A stretch of DNA of 59,451 nt from an uncultured Pelagibacteraceae bacterium (GTDB lineage Bacteria > Pseudomonadota > Alphaproteobacteria > Pelagibacterales > Pelagibacteraceae): the NCBI GenBank assembly GCA_902519325.1, contig CABYJU010000007.1, forward strand, positions 1 through 59,451, read 5' to 3'. Position 1 is the stretch's first letter; each line of letters begins with the position of its first letter. The translations under genes were made by a program, and so were the position numbers. Below the pieces are notes generated by a model. The model had not been told where the DNA came from, did no database searches, and saw only the letters and a list, made by a program, of their open reading frames with translations. Below are positions 18,029 through 26,012 of this stretch, piece by piece.

Positions 18029-18951
18029 TGTTTCAGGTATTTCTAGGCTTAACTCCATTTATAGGCATTACTCTTATTGGTTATCTTTTAGGATACATTA
18101 AAATATTTGATTTACAAAAAGCTAGAATATTTAATTTATTCTCATTTTATATCGCAGTCCCTGCTTTAATTATAAAACTAGTTGCGCAAAGTGATGTTGG
18201 TGAAATAGATGTGTCTCAAATTTCATCATATTTTTTAATGCAATTAACAAGCGGAATATTTGCTTTCTTATTAACCAAAAATACTTTCAAAAGATCAATG
18301 CAAGAATCTATTATTTGGGCTCTAACAGTTGCTTTATCAAATCACGTAATATTAGTTTTACCTATTGCTGAAATATTCTTTCAAGGGAGTACGATAACTC
18401 AAATATCAGGTATTATTTTAATGGATAGTGTAGTTTTAATATCCATAGTTAGTTTCTTTTTAGAACTTACTGTAAAAAAAAAAATTAAATTATTTCAGTT
18501 TTTAAGAAATTTAATTTTAAACCCTATGATATTAGCAATTTTAATTGGATTGATAATAAGAATTTCAAAGATCAATATTGATGAAACCCCATTTGAGTAT
18601 ATTCTTCAAAGACTGGCAGCATGTGTGATGCCAGTTGGATTATTTGCAATTGGTATTATTCTATCTTTTTACTCAAAAAAAGTTTTCAATAAATTAACAA
18701 TCACTATCTCAATATTAAAACTTATTATATCACCACTGATTTTGCTAATTTTAGGGTACACATTCTTTAACTTATCAGATCCAATTAATTTTGCGGGAGC
18801 CTTGTTAGTTAGTGTCGGACCATGTGGGGCCACCTCAATTGTTATGTGCTCAGCATACAATGTAAGCCCAGAGAATATAATTAAGGCAATATTTATTTCA
18901 ACATTTGCTTCAATATTTACCTTTTTATTTACTATAAATTTATTAAATTAA
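18028..18951 (+). CDS. Auxin efflux carrier (AEC) family transporter
   Basis: 307 residues with about ten transmembrane helices in two halves, in the pattern of AEC/Mem_trans permeases (FNLFSFYIAVPALIIKL near the start, GPCGATSIVMCSAYNVSPE near the end). Bacterial members often carry malonate, malate or other carboxylates, so an acid substrate fits the preceding dehalogenase and dioxygenase genes. The start overlaps the dioxygenase stop (TAATG). The direction of transport cannot be told from sequence. Confidence 0.87.
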   Translation: MFQVFLGLTPFIGITLIGYLLGYIKIFDLQKARIFNLFSFYIAVPALIIKLVAQSDVGEIDVSQISSYFLMQLTSGIFAFLLTKNTFKRSMQESIIWALTVALSNHVILVLPIAEIFFQGSTITQISGIILMDSVVLISIVSFFLELTVKKKIKLFQFLRNLILNPMILAILIGLIIRISKINIDETPFEYILQRLAACVMPVGLFAIGIILSFYSKKVFNKLTITISILKLIISPLILLILGYTFFNLSDPINFAGALLVSVGPCGATSIVMCSAYNVSPENIIKAIFISTFASIFTFLFTINLLN

Positions 18952-18957
18952 GTAATC

Positions 18958-19407
18958 ATGTTTAAAAAAATATTTAGTGTTTTTTTCATTTCTCTATTTT
19001 TATCATCAATCTCGATAGCTAAAGATAAAATAGATAAAACTATTGACAAAACTACCGATTTTTTGAAATCAATATCTAAGAAAAGTTTGAACAAATCTCA
19101 AACAGCAGAATTTTTAAATAATTATGCGATAACACTTGAAGACGAAAGAAATCAAGGTGTTGTAACTTATATATTTGATGAGAAAAATTACAAAAGATAC
19201 CAAGATGGAAATATTATTTCAGAAGATGGATGGAGATTTACAAACTTAGGTAAATTAAGAGTCTTTTCAGGAGACATCAAATTAACATGGAAATTTAAAC
19301 TCGATAAACAAAACGTAATAGTAATTAAGACTAAATTTCAACCACTTGGAAAAGAATATCCTTTTACCTATCAATTAAAAGACAAGTTCTTTGAAACGAT
19401 TAATTAA
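18958..19407 (+). CDS. Exported hypothetical protein
   Basis: 149 residues with a clear signal peptide (MFKKIFSVFFISLFLSS, cleavage near SIA/KD). The mature part begins with a lysine/threonine/aspartate-rich helix (DKIDKTIDKTTDFLKS), then a beta-rich region with DGWRF and LTWKFKLDKQN. No family is recognised; it is probably periplasmic. It starts 6 bases after the AEC gene and its stop overlaps the ATG of a 37-codon basic frame (TAATG), so it may be the tail of the same operon or have its own promoter. Confidence 0.72.
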   Translation: MFKKIFSVFFISLFLSSISIAKDKIDKTIDKTTDFLKSISKKSLNKSQTAEFLNNYAITLEDERNQGVVTYIFDEKNYKRYQDGNIISEDGWRFTNLGKLRVFSGDIKLTWKFKLDKQNVIVIKTKFQPLGKEYPFTYQLKDKFFETIN

Positions 19408-19520
19408 TGTCAAAAAGGTATAGCGGTAAATCATTTAAAGACTCTAGTGTAATGAAAAGGGCCAAACTTTCTCTTAAGGAAAAAAGAAAAATTAAAAAAG
19501 ATAAGAAAAAGAGTAAGTGA
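19407..19520 (+). CDS. Possible 37-residue basic protein
   Basis: The ATG at 19407 overlaps the stop of the exported-protein gene in the usual TAATG arrangement and opens a 37-codon frame ending TGA. The product starts MSKRYSGKSFKDSSVMKRA and about half its residues are Lys or Arg, with a Lys-rich C-terminus. Such composition fits an RNA- or ribosome-associated small protein. In DNA this A-rich, a short Lys-rich frame can also arise by chance. The coupled start is the main argument for it. Confidence 0.4.
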   Translation: MSKRYSGKSFKDSSVMKRAKLSLKEKRKIKKDKKKSK

Positions 19521-19528
19521 AATCTTGT

Positions 19529-19556
19529 TTGCATCAAAAAATAAAAGTAGTATAAA
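19529..19556 (+). promoter_or_regulatory. Candidate sigma-70 promoter for the tRNA gene
   Basis: TTGCAT (19529-19534) and TATAAA (19551-19556) are separated by 16 bases and lie just upstream of the tRNA at 19572, giving a predicted start near 19563-19566. In such AT-rich DNA TATAAA boxes are common, so the paired -35 element and position are what support the call. Confidence 0.45.
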
Positions 19557-19571
19557 CCAACAATTATTTAC

Positions 19572-19648
19572 GGCGGGGTAGCTCAGTTGGTTAGAGCGCG
19601 GGACTCATAAGCCCGAGGTCAGTGGTTCGATCCCACTTCCCGCTACCA
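19572..19648 (+). tRNA. tRNA with CAU anticodon, probably elongator tRNA-Met
   Basis: 77 bases with an encoded CCA end. The acceptor strands GGCGGGG and TCCCGCT pair with G-U at both ends; the D stem is GCTC/GAGC; the T arm is AGTGG-TTCGATC-CCACT. The anticodon loop CTCATAA gives CAU. The acceptor sequence resembles alphaproteobacterial elongator tRNA-Met, but a lysidine-modified tRNA-Ile(CAU) cannot be ruled out by eye. It is not the initiator type, since the anticodon stem lacks the three G-C pairs next to the loop. The pair closing the anticodon loop (31-39) is an A-G mismatch. Confidence 0.95.
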
Positions 19649-19691
19649 TTTTAAACCTTTCAATTGCTATATATATCCTTATAAATTATTA

Positions 19692-20540
19692 ATGAAATTT
19701 TTAGTAAAAATTCTAATATTTCAGTTGCTTTTTATCTCAGCTTCTTTTGCTAAAGTAGATAAAGTGGTAGATAGATTTTATTCTTCTTTGGAAAGTTTTT
19801 TGGAGGAGAATTTTGAAAATACAGATTTTTCAATAAAAAAAATAGAATCTATTAAACCAGAAATAGGAATACAAACATTTAAGATTTTTTCAGAAGATAG
19901 TTCAGACTTATCTTTTTTCCAAGGATCTTTATTTTTACACGACAGTGACAGAGAAACATTTAATATAGGATTTGGACAAAGATATTTATCCAATGATGAA
20001 AGTATATTATTTGGGTTAAATGCTTTCTATGATTATGAATTTGATTATGAACACCAAAGATTTAGTATAGGTGCTGAAATTAAATCTTCCATTCTAGATT
20101 TAAATTACAATAATTATTTTGCTCAAAGCTCTAGTAAAAAAGGAAAAAAAGGTAAAGACGAAGAAGCTCTCGATGGATTTGATGTTGAGTTAGGTGCACA
20201 CCTTCCATACATACCATCTATGAAAGCTTACTTAAAAGCTTTCGATTTTGAAGTTTCTGGTGGAAACGATTTTCAAGGTTTAGAATTCTCTACTCAGATT
20301 AAAATACCAAATTCTGGTTTATCACTTGAAATTGGCCACACTGATTACGATCATCATAGTGATCAAAGTTTTATCAACCTTAAGTATAGCAATAGTATAA
20401 AAAATCCTGGCACTTCTTTATTTACTAGTGAAGCATTTGAAAGAATTTCCATGAAAGATAGAATGTATGAGAAGGTTAGAAGAGAAAATGTAATTAAGAA
20501 AAAAGGAACAGGCTTTACTGTTAAGGCAGGAGGATTTTAA
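19692..20540 (+). CDS. Inverse-autotransporter (intimin/invasin)-type beta-barrel protein without passenger
   Basis: 282 residues. A signal peptide (MKFLVKILIFQLLFISASFA) precedes a short helical stretch and then a barrel-like region (about 55-265). Segments FFQGSLFLHDSDRETFNIGF, GQRYLSNDESILFGLNAFYD and HQRFSIGAEI resemble the conserved strands of the intimin/invasin beta-domain, and YEKVRRENVI near the C-terminus resembles the barrel-exit segment of that family. Classic inverse autotransporters continue into a linker and Ig-like passenger; this protein stops there. The next gene begins at the very next base and encodes a secreted protein, so the two may be a separated barrel and surface protein. 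Assignment is by pattern recognition, not by search. Confidence 0.72.
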   Translation: MKFLVKILIFQLLFISASFAKVDKVVDRFYSSLESFLEENFENTDFSIKKIESIKPEIGIQTFKIFSEDSSDLSFFQGSLFLHDSDRETFNIGFGQRYLSNDESILFGLNAFYDYEFDYEHQRFSIGAEIKSSILDLNYNNYFAQSSSKKGKKGKDEEALDGFDVELGAHLPYIPSMKAYLKAFDFEVSGGNDFQGLEFSTQIKIPNSGLSLEIGHTDYDHHSDQSFINLKYSNSIKNPGTSLFTSEAFERISMKDRMYEKVRRENVIKKKGTGFTVKAGGF

Positions 20541-21392
20541 ATGAAAAATATTAAGTATTTAATATTGATTTTATCTACAATTTTTATTTATGAAATGTTT
20601 AATTCTAATAAAGCTGAAGCCTGCACGATATCTTCTGGAGTTGTATCAGAAAGTGATATAGATAATGGATGTGATACAGCACCTGCAGAATATGAAATAG
20701 TAATTTATAAACTATATTTATGTACAGGTGCTCCTACCGAGGCAACAACATCATCTACAGTTGTTTTAACTCCTTGTTCTCAAGTGTTTGAAAATTCAAC
20801 CGGGGCTACTGCAGCTGTAACTCAAGGAGCTGAAATTGTTCTTGATGGAACTTATACACGCCCTCCAAATGGAACTTATACTCATGGATACGCTTATATG
20901 GATAATACCTTTGGCATAACATGGGCAAGCGAGCTTAGTGGTGCTAAAACAGGAACATCTAGTGGAACTGGAGTTTTTTGTGGAACAAAAGCTGGTTCTG
21001 GTACACATGCGTTTGGTAGCACTCATACAGGAAATTCTGTCTGTGGTTCAAGCGCTATTACACCCGGAAAATTTGTTGAAACATTAGCACATTTTGGAGA
21101 TTCGGGAGCTGCATCATTTTCATCAAGAGCCCATGTTCCAGGTATAAATGGCACCTCTGCTACTATTACTGGTTTTTTAGTTGATAGCAACGAACATAGA
21201 GCAGCTAATACAGGAGAAGTTGTAAAGCTAGAAGGTCTTGTGAAATTTGCAGATCCTATTACAGTTACTGCAGATACAACTTCTTTAAGTATGACATTTA
21301 ATGTTGGTGAGGGAATGCACCTTGTAGAGGAGGGTACTGATGAATTATGGATTGGAAGTGGTCCTTTTCAAGCAATTATGTCAGCAAATTAA
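20541..21392 (+). CDS. Secreted Gly/Ser/Thr-rich protein paired with the barrel gene
   Basis: 283 residues with a signal peptide (MKNIKYLILILSTIFIYEMF, cleavage probably near KAEA/CT). The mature protein is rich in Gly, Ser, Thr and Ala and poor in Lys, unlike the Lys/Asn-rich proteins around it. Six cysteines (28, 44, 61, 79, 147, 168) could form three disulfides. The central part has short Gly-Thr-Ser runs; the end (FNVGEGMHLVEEGTDELWIG) looks beta-rich. No family is recognised. The ATG follows the barrel stop with zero gap, which implies coupled production. A surface or extracellular role, such as adhesin or phage/particle contact, is inference. Its 3' end shares TTAA with the convergent apt gene. 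Confidence 0.75.
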   Translation: MKNIKYLILILSTIFIYEMFNSNKAEACTISSGVVSESDIDNGCDTAPAEYEIVIYKLYLCTGAPTEATTSSTVVLTPCSQVFENSTGATAAVTQGAEIVLDGTYTRPPNGTYTHGYAYMDNTFGITWASELSGAKTGTSSGTGVFCGTKAGSGTHAFGSTHTGNSVCGSSAITPGKFVETLAHFGDSGAASFSSRAHVPGINGTSATITGFLVDSNEHRAANTGEVVKLEGLVKFADPITVTADTTSLSMTFNVGEGMHLVEEGTDELWIGSGPFQAIMSAN

Positions 21393-21916
21393 TGTCCTGG
21401 AAAATCTAAAAGATTTTCAACAAGATATCCTTTTTTAACTAGATTATCTGTACCACCTAAATCAAAAAGATTTATCACAAATATAAATCCGGCCACTTTA
21501 CTTTTTGATATTTCTATTAATTTCGCTGCTGCTTCTGCAGTACCACCAGTAGCAATTAAATCGTCTATTATTAAGACTTTATCACCTTCATCGAATGAGT
21601 CTTTATGAACCTCTATTGTCGCCGTTCCATACTCAAGTTCAAAGTCTACTGAATGAACATCAGCAGGTAATTTATTTTTCTTTCTCAACATTATGAATGG
21701 TTTATCAAGTATATAAGAAATAGCTGATGCAAAAACAAAGCCTCTAGATTCTACAGCTGCAATTTTATCAAACTGGAATTTTTTTGATCTTTCAACAATT
21801 TGGTTAATACATTCTTTAAATGCCTTTTCATTTTTAATAAGTGTTGTTATATCTCTGAAAAGAATTCCCTTTTTAGGATAGTTTTGAATTGATCTAATAT
21901 GTTCTTTTAAATCCAT
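21389..21916 (-). CDS. apt: Adenine phosphoribosyltransferase
   Basis: 175 residues from the ATG at 21916 (MDLKEHIRSIQNYPKKGI), the typical Apt start; a longer frame to 22078 would run across the divergent mtnP gene and is rejected. Motifs are ILFRDITTLI near the start, the adenine-side segment AAVESRGFVFASAI, and the PRPP loop VLIIDDLIATGGTAEAA. Apt converts adenine and PRPP to AMP. It is divergent from mtnP with only 28 bases between starts; MtnP releases adenine, so the pair is functionally linked. The stop overlaps the secreted-protein stop by TTAA. Confidence 0.95.
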   Translation of the reverse strand: MDLKEHIRSIQNYPKKGILFRDITTLIKNEKAFKECINQIVERSKKFQFDKIAAVESRGFVFASAISYILDKPFIMLRKKNKLPADVHSVDFELEYGTATIEVHKDSFDEGDKVLIIDDLIATGGTAEAAAKLIEISKSKVAGFIFVINLFDLGGTDNLVKKGYLVENLLDFPGH

Positions 21917-21944
21917 AAAACTTAAATATAATCTAAATTTAATT

Positions 21945-22814
21945 ATGGCAAATAATAAATTAGCAATTATCGGTGGAAGTGGACTATATGATGTTGAGGA
22001 GTTTAAAGATAGAGAAACTTTAGATTTAAATACACCATGGGGAAAACCCTCAGATTTAATATTAAAGGCAAAATACAATAATAAAGAAATTTTTTTTTTA
22101 CCAAGACATGGAAAAGGTCATTTTATATCTCCATCAAAAATAAATTTTAGAGCCAATATTGATGCGCTTAAACAATTGGGTATTACGGACATAGTTTCTG
22201 TATCAGCCGTTGGATCTTTAAAAGAAGATTTGCCCCCAGGTAAATTTGTTATCGTTGATCAATTCATTGATAGAACCTTTGCAAGAAATAAAACCTTTTT
22301 TGATGATGAAATTGTTGCTCATGTATCAATGGCACATCCAACGTCAAATGGGCTGATGAAAGCTTGTGAAGATGCCATTAAAAAAGAAAATATACCTTAT
22401 CAAAGAGGTGGAACTTATGTTGTAATGGAAGGTCCACAGTTCTCTACATTGGCAGAGTCAAATCTTTATAGATCTTGGAAAGCGGATGTTATTGGAATGA
22501 CAAATATGCCAGAAGCTAAACTAGCAAGAGAAGCAGAAATTAGATATGCTTCAGTTTCAATGGTAACAGACTATGATTGCTGGCATCCAGATCATGAAAA
22601 TGTGGATGTTCAACAAGTAATAAAAGTACTCTTAGATAATGCAGCAAAAGCTAAAAATATGATTAAAAATTTGATAGAGAACTTTGAAAATCACATTGAT
22701 CCAAATGATCCAACTAATAATTGCTTAGATGTAGCAATAATTACCGCTCCAGAAAAAAGAACACAAAAAACTAAAGATAAATTAAAAACAATTGCAGGAA
22801 GAGTTCTTAATTAA
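21945..22814 (+). CDS. mtnP: S-methyl-5'-thioadenosine phosphorylase
   Basis: 289 residues, normal for MTAP. It splits methylthioadenosine (MTA), the by-product of spermidine synthesis, into adenine and methylthioribose-1-phosphate. Visible motifs are the phosphate loop IIGGSGLYD (8-16), PRHGKGH (53-59), SAVGSL (87-92), MEGPQFST (161-168), GMTNMPEA (184-191) and the base-recognition segment TDYDCW (208-213). The MTAP-type substrate segments favour MTA over inosine. The stop overlaps the mtnA start (TAATG). Adenine can be recycled by the divergent apt gene. Confidence 0.94.
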   Translation: MANNKLAIIGGSGLYDVEEFKDRETLDLNTPWGKPSDLILKAKYNNKEIFFLPRHGKGHFISPSKINFRANIDALKQLGITDIVSVSAVGSLKEDLPPGKFVIVDQFIDRTFARNKTFFDDEIVAHVSMAHPTSNGLMKACEDAIKKENIPYQRGGTYVVMEGPQFSTLAESNLYRSWKADVIGMTNMPEAKLAREAEIRYASVSMVTDYDCWHPDHENVDVQQVIKVLLDNAAKAKNMIKNLIENFENHIDPNDPTNNCLDVAIITAPEKRTQKTKDKLKTIAGRVLN

Positions 22815-23890
22815 TGAAAATTAATGGTGTTGAATATAAAACAATTTGGTTTGATGAAGAAAAACAAATTGTAAAAATTATAGATCAGACAAAGCTGCCA
22901 CATAAATTTATAATAAAAGAATTGAGTTCAGTTAAAGACGCGATAAATGCTATTAAAACAATGGAAGTGAGAGGTGCACCATTAATTGGAGGTACAGCTG
23001 CATTTGGACTAGTTTTAGCTATAAAAGAAAATAACAGTTTAGATTTTATAAAAAAAAGTTCGGAAGAATTAGTTGCTTCTAGGCCGACGGCTATAAATCT
23101 TCAGTGGGCGGTTCATAGAATGAATAACAAATTATCATTTGTTGAACCTGGAGATTTATTTAATGTTGCACTCAATGAAGCTAAAGAAATTTGTAAAGAA
23201 GATGAGGGATTTTGTGAAAGTATCGGTAAAAATGGATTAAATATTATTGAAGATATATATAATAAAAAAAAAGATACCGTAAATATTCTCACACATTGTA
23301 ATGCAGGTTGGTTAGCTACAATAGATTGGGGAACGGCAACTTCTCCTATTTATCATGCACATAAAAAAGGAATACCAATACATGTTTGGGTAGATGAAAC
23401 TAGACCAAGAAATCAAGGAGCAAACCTTACATCATATGAACTTAATGAAGAAGAAATTCCAAATACAATTATAGCAGATAATACAGGTGGAATATTAATG
23501 CAAAGAGGACAGGTTGATATGTGTATTGTTGGGACAGATAGAACGTTATCCAATGGAGATGTCTGCAATAAAATTGGAACCTATTTAAAAGCTCTTGCAG
23601 CTCATGATAATAAGGTACCTTTTTATGTTGCTTTACCAAGTTCAACGATAGATTGGAATTTAAAAAACTCCAAAGATATTCCTATAGAAGAAAGAGATCC
23701 AAAAGAACTTTCTCATGTGGATGGAATTAACAAAGATAATAAAGTGGATAAAGTTTTAATATATCCCGAAAAAAGCAAATCATTAAATTTAGCCTTTGAT
23801 GTAACACCTGCTAAATATGTTACTGCATTAATAACAGAAAAGGGAGTTTGTGATGCTTCTTCTGAAGGATTAAAGAAGTTATTTAATTAA
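22814..23890 (+). CDS. mtnA: S-methyl-5-thioribose-1-phosphate isomerase
   Basis: 358 residues. MtnA isomerises methylthioribose-1-phosphate to methylthioribulose-1-phosphate. Signatures are EVRGAPLIGG (51-60), the catalytic Cys162 in THCNAGWLAT, ETRPRNQGANLT (195-206), catalytic Asp242 in GTDRTLSNGDVCNKIGT, and a C-terminal region with TPAKYVTALIT. These fit MtnA rather than the eIF2B subunits of the same superfamily. It overlaps mtnP by one base. The following convergent gene is a class II aldolase/SDR fusion whose stop abuts this one as TAATTA; no mtnB, mtnC or mtnD is in the window. Confidence 0.94.
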   Translation: MKINGVEYKTIWFDEEKQIVKIIDQTKLPHKFIIKELSSVKDAINAIKTMEVRGAPLIGGTAAFGLVLAIKENNSLDFIKKSSEELVASRPTAINLQWAVHRMNNKLSFVEPGDLFNVALNEAKEICKEDEGFCESIGKNGLNIIEDIYNKKKDTVNILTHCNAGWLATIDWGTATSPIYHAHKKGIPIHVWVDETRPRNQGANLTSYELNEEEIPNTIIADNTGGILMQRGQVDMCIVGTDRTLSNGDVCNKIGTYLKALAAHDNKVPFYVALPSSTIDWNLKNSKDIPIEERDPKELSHVDGINKDNKVDKVLIYPEKSKSLNLAFDVTPAKYVTALITEKGVCDASSEGLKKLFN

Positions 23891-25924
23891 TTATCTTAAA
23901 GAAGCTGCAATATTTCCACCGTCTACGGTTAATACTGCTCCAGTTGATTTTTTTGATATCGCAAGATGATAAAAAGCTTTAGCCACATCATCTGCTTTAA
24001 CTTCACTTAACAGTAGATTTCCACTCATATATTGATCCGTGGTTACTTCTCTTGCCTTTGCTCTTTGCTTAATCATTTTATCATTTAATAAACCACTTCT
24101 AATTCTATCAGCGTTTACACCATTTGATCTAATACCAAGGTGTCCATAATCAACAGCATATTGTTTACACAAATTTAAAAGCGCAGACTTAGGCAATCCA
24201 TATGGTCCAAAATTTTTACCAGGATTAACTGATTGCTTAGATATATTAAATAACAAACACCCATTTATATTTTGTTTTTTCATAATTTTTACAGCCTCTG
24301 AAGCACAATTTTGATGTGAGAAAAAATTATCTTCAAAACTTTTTCGAAGTATTTCATCATTAACTTCTGCAATTGACCCACCTATAGCAGTACCAGCATT
24401 AGATATTAAAATATCTACACCTCCATATATTTCTAAAATTTTACTAAATGCTTTTTTTACACTTTGTTTGTTGGTTACATCACAATGAATACAAAGATCA
24501 CTTATTTTTGTCTGTAAATCATTTATCTTACTTTTATCAATATCAAGCAAAACAACTTCTGCTCCGTATTTTTTAAATAATTTATAAGTCGCTTTACCAA
24601 TTTCGCCAGTGCTACCGGTGATAACTACAACGTTGCCTTGCAACTCTTTTTTTGCTTTATTTAACTTTGCTTGTTCCAAGGACCAATACTCGACATCAAA
24701 TAAGTCTTTTTTTGATAAGAATTTATATCTGGACGTTTCTTCTACACTTGAAATTACATTGGCATTAGTTTGAGTTAAATCACCTGCAATTTTTGCAGCT
24801 TTTAAGGTATCACCCACAGTAAATAAACCAAAATTCTGAATAAGAATTACTCTAGGAGATGTATCAAGCATTACCTTTTTTTCTTTAGTTTTTTTCTTAT
24901 TAGCCTCAAAATATTTTTTATATTTTTGCCGGTATTCTTTGAATTTTTTTTCAGCTAAATTTTTAAATTCATCCAAAGTACAGTTTGCTTTTGGCGATAT
25001 TACCAAAGGAAACGGTTTAACTCTTATAACATGATCAGGTGTAGCTGTTCCTTCATTTGAATACCTATTTATATCTTTACCATTAATAAAATAATCTAAC
25101 TTACTATTTTTTTTAAAATTTAAGATAAATTTGTTATCATTTTTTTCAGATAAAAGACCTCTCAATATAGGAGCTATATCTGCAGTTGAGAAATTAAATT
25201 TAGTTTTCTTTATCTGTTTTATTTTTTTCTTTTTTAGTTTGGTTAAAGTTTTTTCAGCATCAGATATATACTTAATCATTAAACTGTACGCATCTTTTGC
25301 ATTATCAGCAAATGTAAAAATACCGTGGTTTAACAAAATTAAACAGTTTATATTTGGGTTTTTAGAATAAACTTCATTTATTTTTTGCGCTAACTTAAAT
25401 CCTGGCATTACATAGGGCACTATTGCAGTTTTTTTACCAAATATTTTTTTTGATAACATTTCTCCATTTGGTCTATTAGTGATTTTCATAATTGCATCAG
25501 AATGAGTGTGATCAACAAATTTAAATGGTAAAAATGCATGTAAAAAAGTTTCAACTGATGGATTGGGTGATTTTGTATCTATCAAATTTTTTTTTTGAAA
25601 AGCAACCATGTCATCATCAGACAGCGTTTTCTTTTTTTTCATAGCAATCAATGGATTTAATTTAACAGCTGGCAAACCCGCTGGTTCAATTTCAGCCATA
25701 TCCCATCCGCTGCCTTTTACGCAAAGAACATCATAATATTTACCATCTATATCTTTGATTTTTGTCTTTACTGAAGTATTGCCACCACCATGCAACACCA
25801 ATTCTGGATTTCTTCCTAGAAGCCTGGTTGTATAAACCCTTAAAGCCATATCTTCAGAATGGCCTAATTTCTTATATTTTTTAATATATTTTTTAGCTTC
25901 GTTTTCTGACCAATTGTTTTTCAA
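23891..25924 (-). CDS. Bifunctional class II aldolase / short-chain dehydrogenase fusion
   Basis: 677 residues with two domains. Residues about 15-270 are a class II (zinc) aldolase: phosphate-site HGGGNTSVK (45-53), Glu125 (SVETFLH), zinc ligands His139 and His141 (VDHTHSD) and His200 (LLNHGIF). Residues about 430-677 are a short-chain dehydrogenase: TGSTGEIG (436-443), NAG (509-511), catalytic Ser562, Tyr575 and Lys579. The arrangement resembles YuxG/RhaD-type proteins that cleave rhamnulose-1-phosphate and oxidise the lactaldehyde. Here it lies between mtnPA and the spermidine fusion, so methylthioribulose-1-phosphate, cleaved to DHAP and a thio-aldehyde, is an attractive alternative substrate. 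No rhamnose or fucose genes are nearby. Confidence 0.85.
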   Translation of the reverse strand: MKNNWSENEAKKYIKKYKKLGHSEDMALRVYTTRLLGRNPELVLHGGGNTSVKTKIKDIDGKYYDVLCVKGSGWDMAEIEPAGLPAVKLNPLIAMKKKKTLSDDDMVAFQKKNLIDTKSPNPSVETFLHAFLPFKFVDHTHSDAIMKITNRPNGEMLSKKIFGKKTAIVPYVMPGFKLAQKINEVYSKNPNINCLILLNHGIFTFADNAKDAYSLMIKYISDAEKTLTKLKKKKIKQIKKTKFNFSTADIAPILRGLLSEKNDNKFILNFKKNSKLDYFINGKDINRYSNEGTATPDHVIRVKPFPLVISPKANCTLDEFKNLAEKKFKEYRQKYKKYFEANKKKTKEKKVMLDTSPRVILIQNFGLFTVGDTLKAAKIAGDLTQTNANVISSVEETSRYKFLSKKDLFDVEYWSLEQAKLNKAKKELQGNVVVITGSTGEIGKATYKLFKKYGAEVVLLDIDKSKINDLQTKISDLCIHCDVTNKQSVKKAFSKILEIYGGVDILISNAGTAIGGSIAEVNDEILRKSFEDNFFSHQNCASEAVKIMKKQNINGCLLFNISKQSVNPGKNFGPYGLPKSALLNLCKQYAVDYGHLGIRSNGVNADRIRSGLLNDKMIKQRAKAREVTTDQYMSGNLLLSEVKADDVAKAFYHLAISKKSTGAVLTVDGGNIAASLR

Positions 25925-26012
25925 TTTTATCCTCGATAAATTATTATAATAGTTTTTTGTTTGAAAGAAGTAAAAAATTTCGTTAGTTAAAAAAGATATA
26001 TATTGGATTCTT

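Noticed and set aside
21917-22078. 54-residue N-terminal extension of Apt
   Set aside because: It lies entirely antisense over the mtnP start, and the Apt family start MDLKEHIRSI is at 21916.
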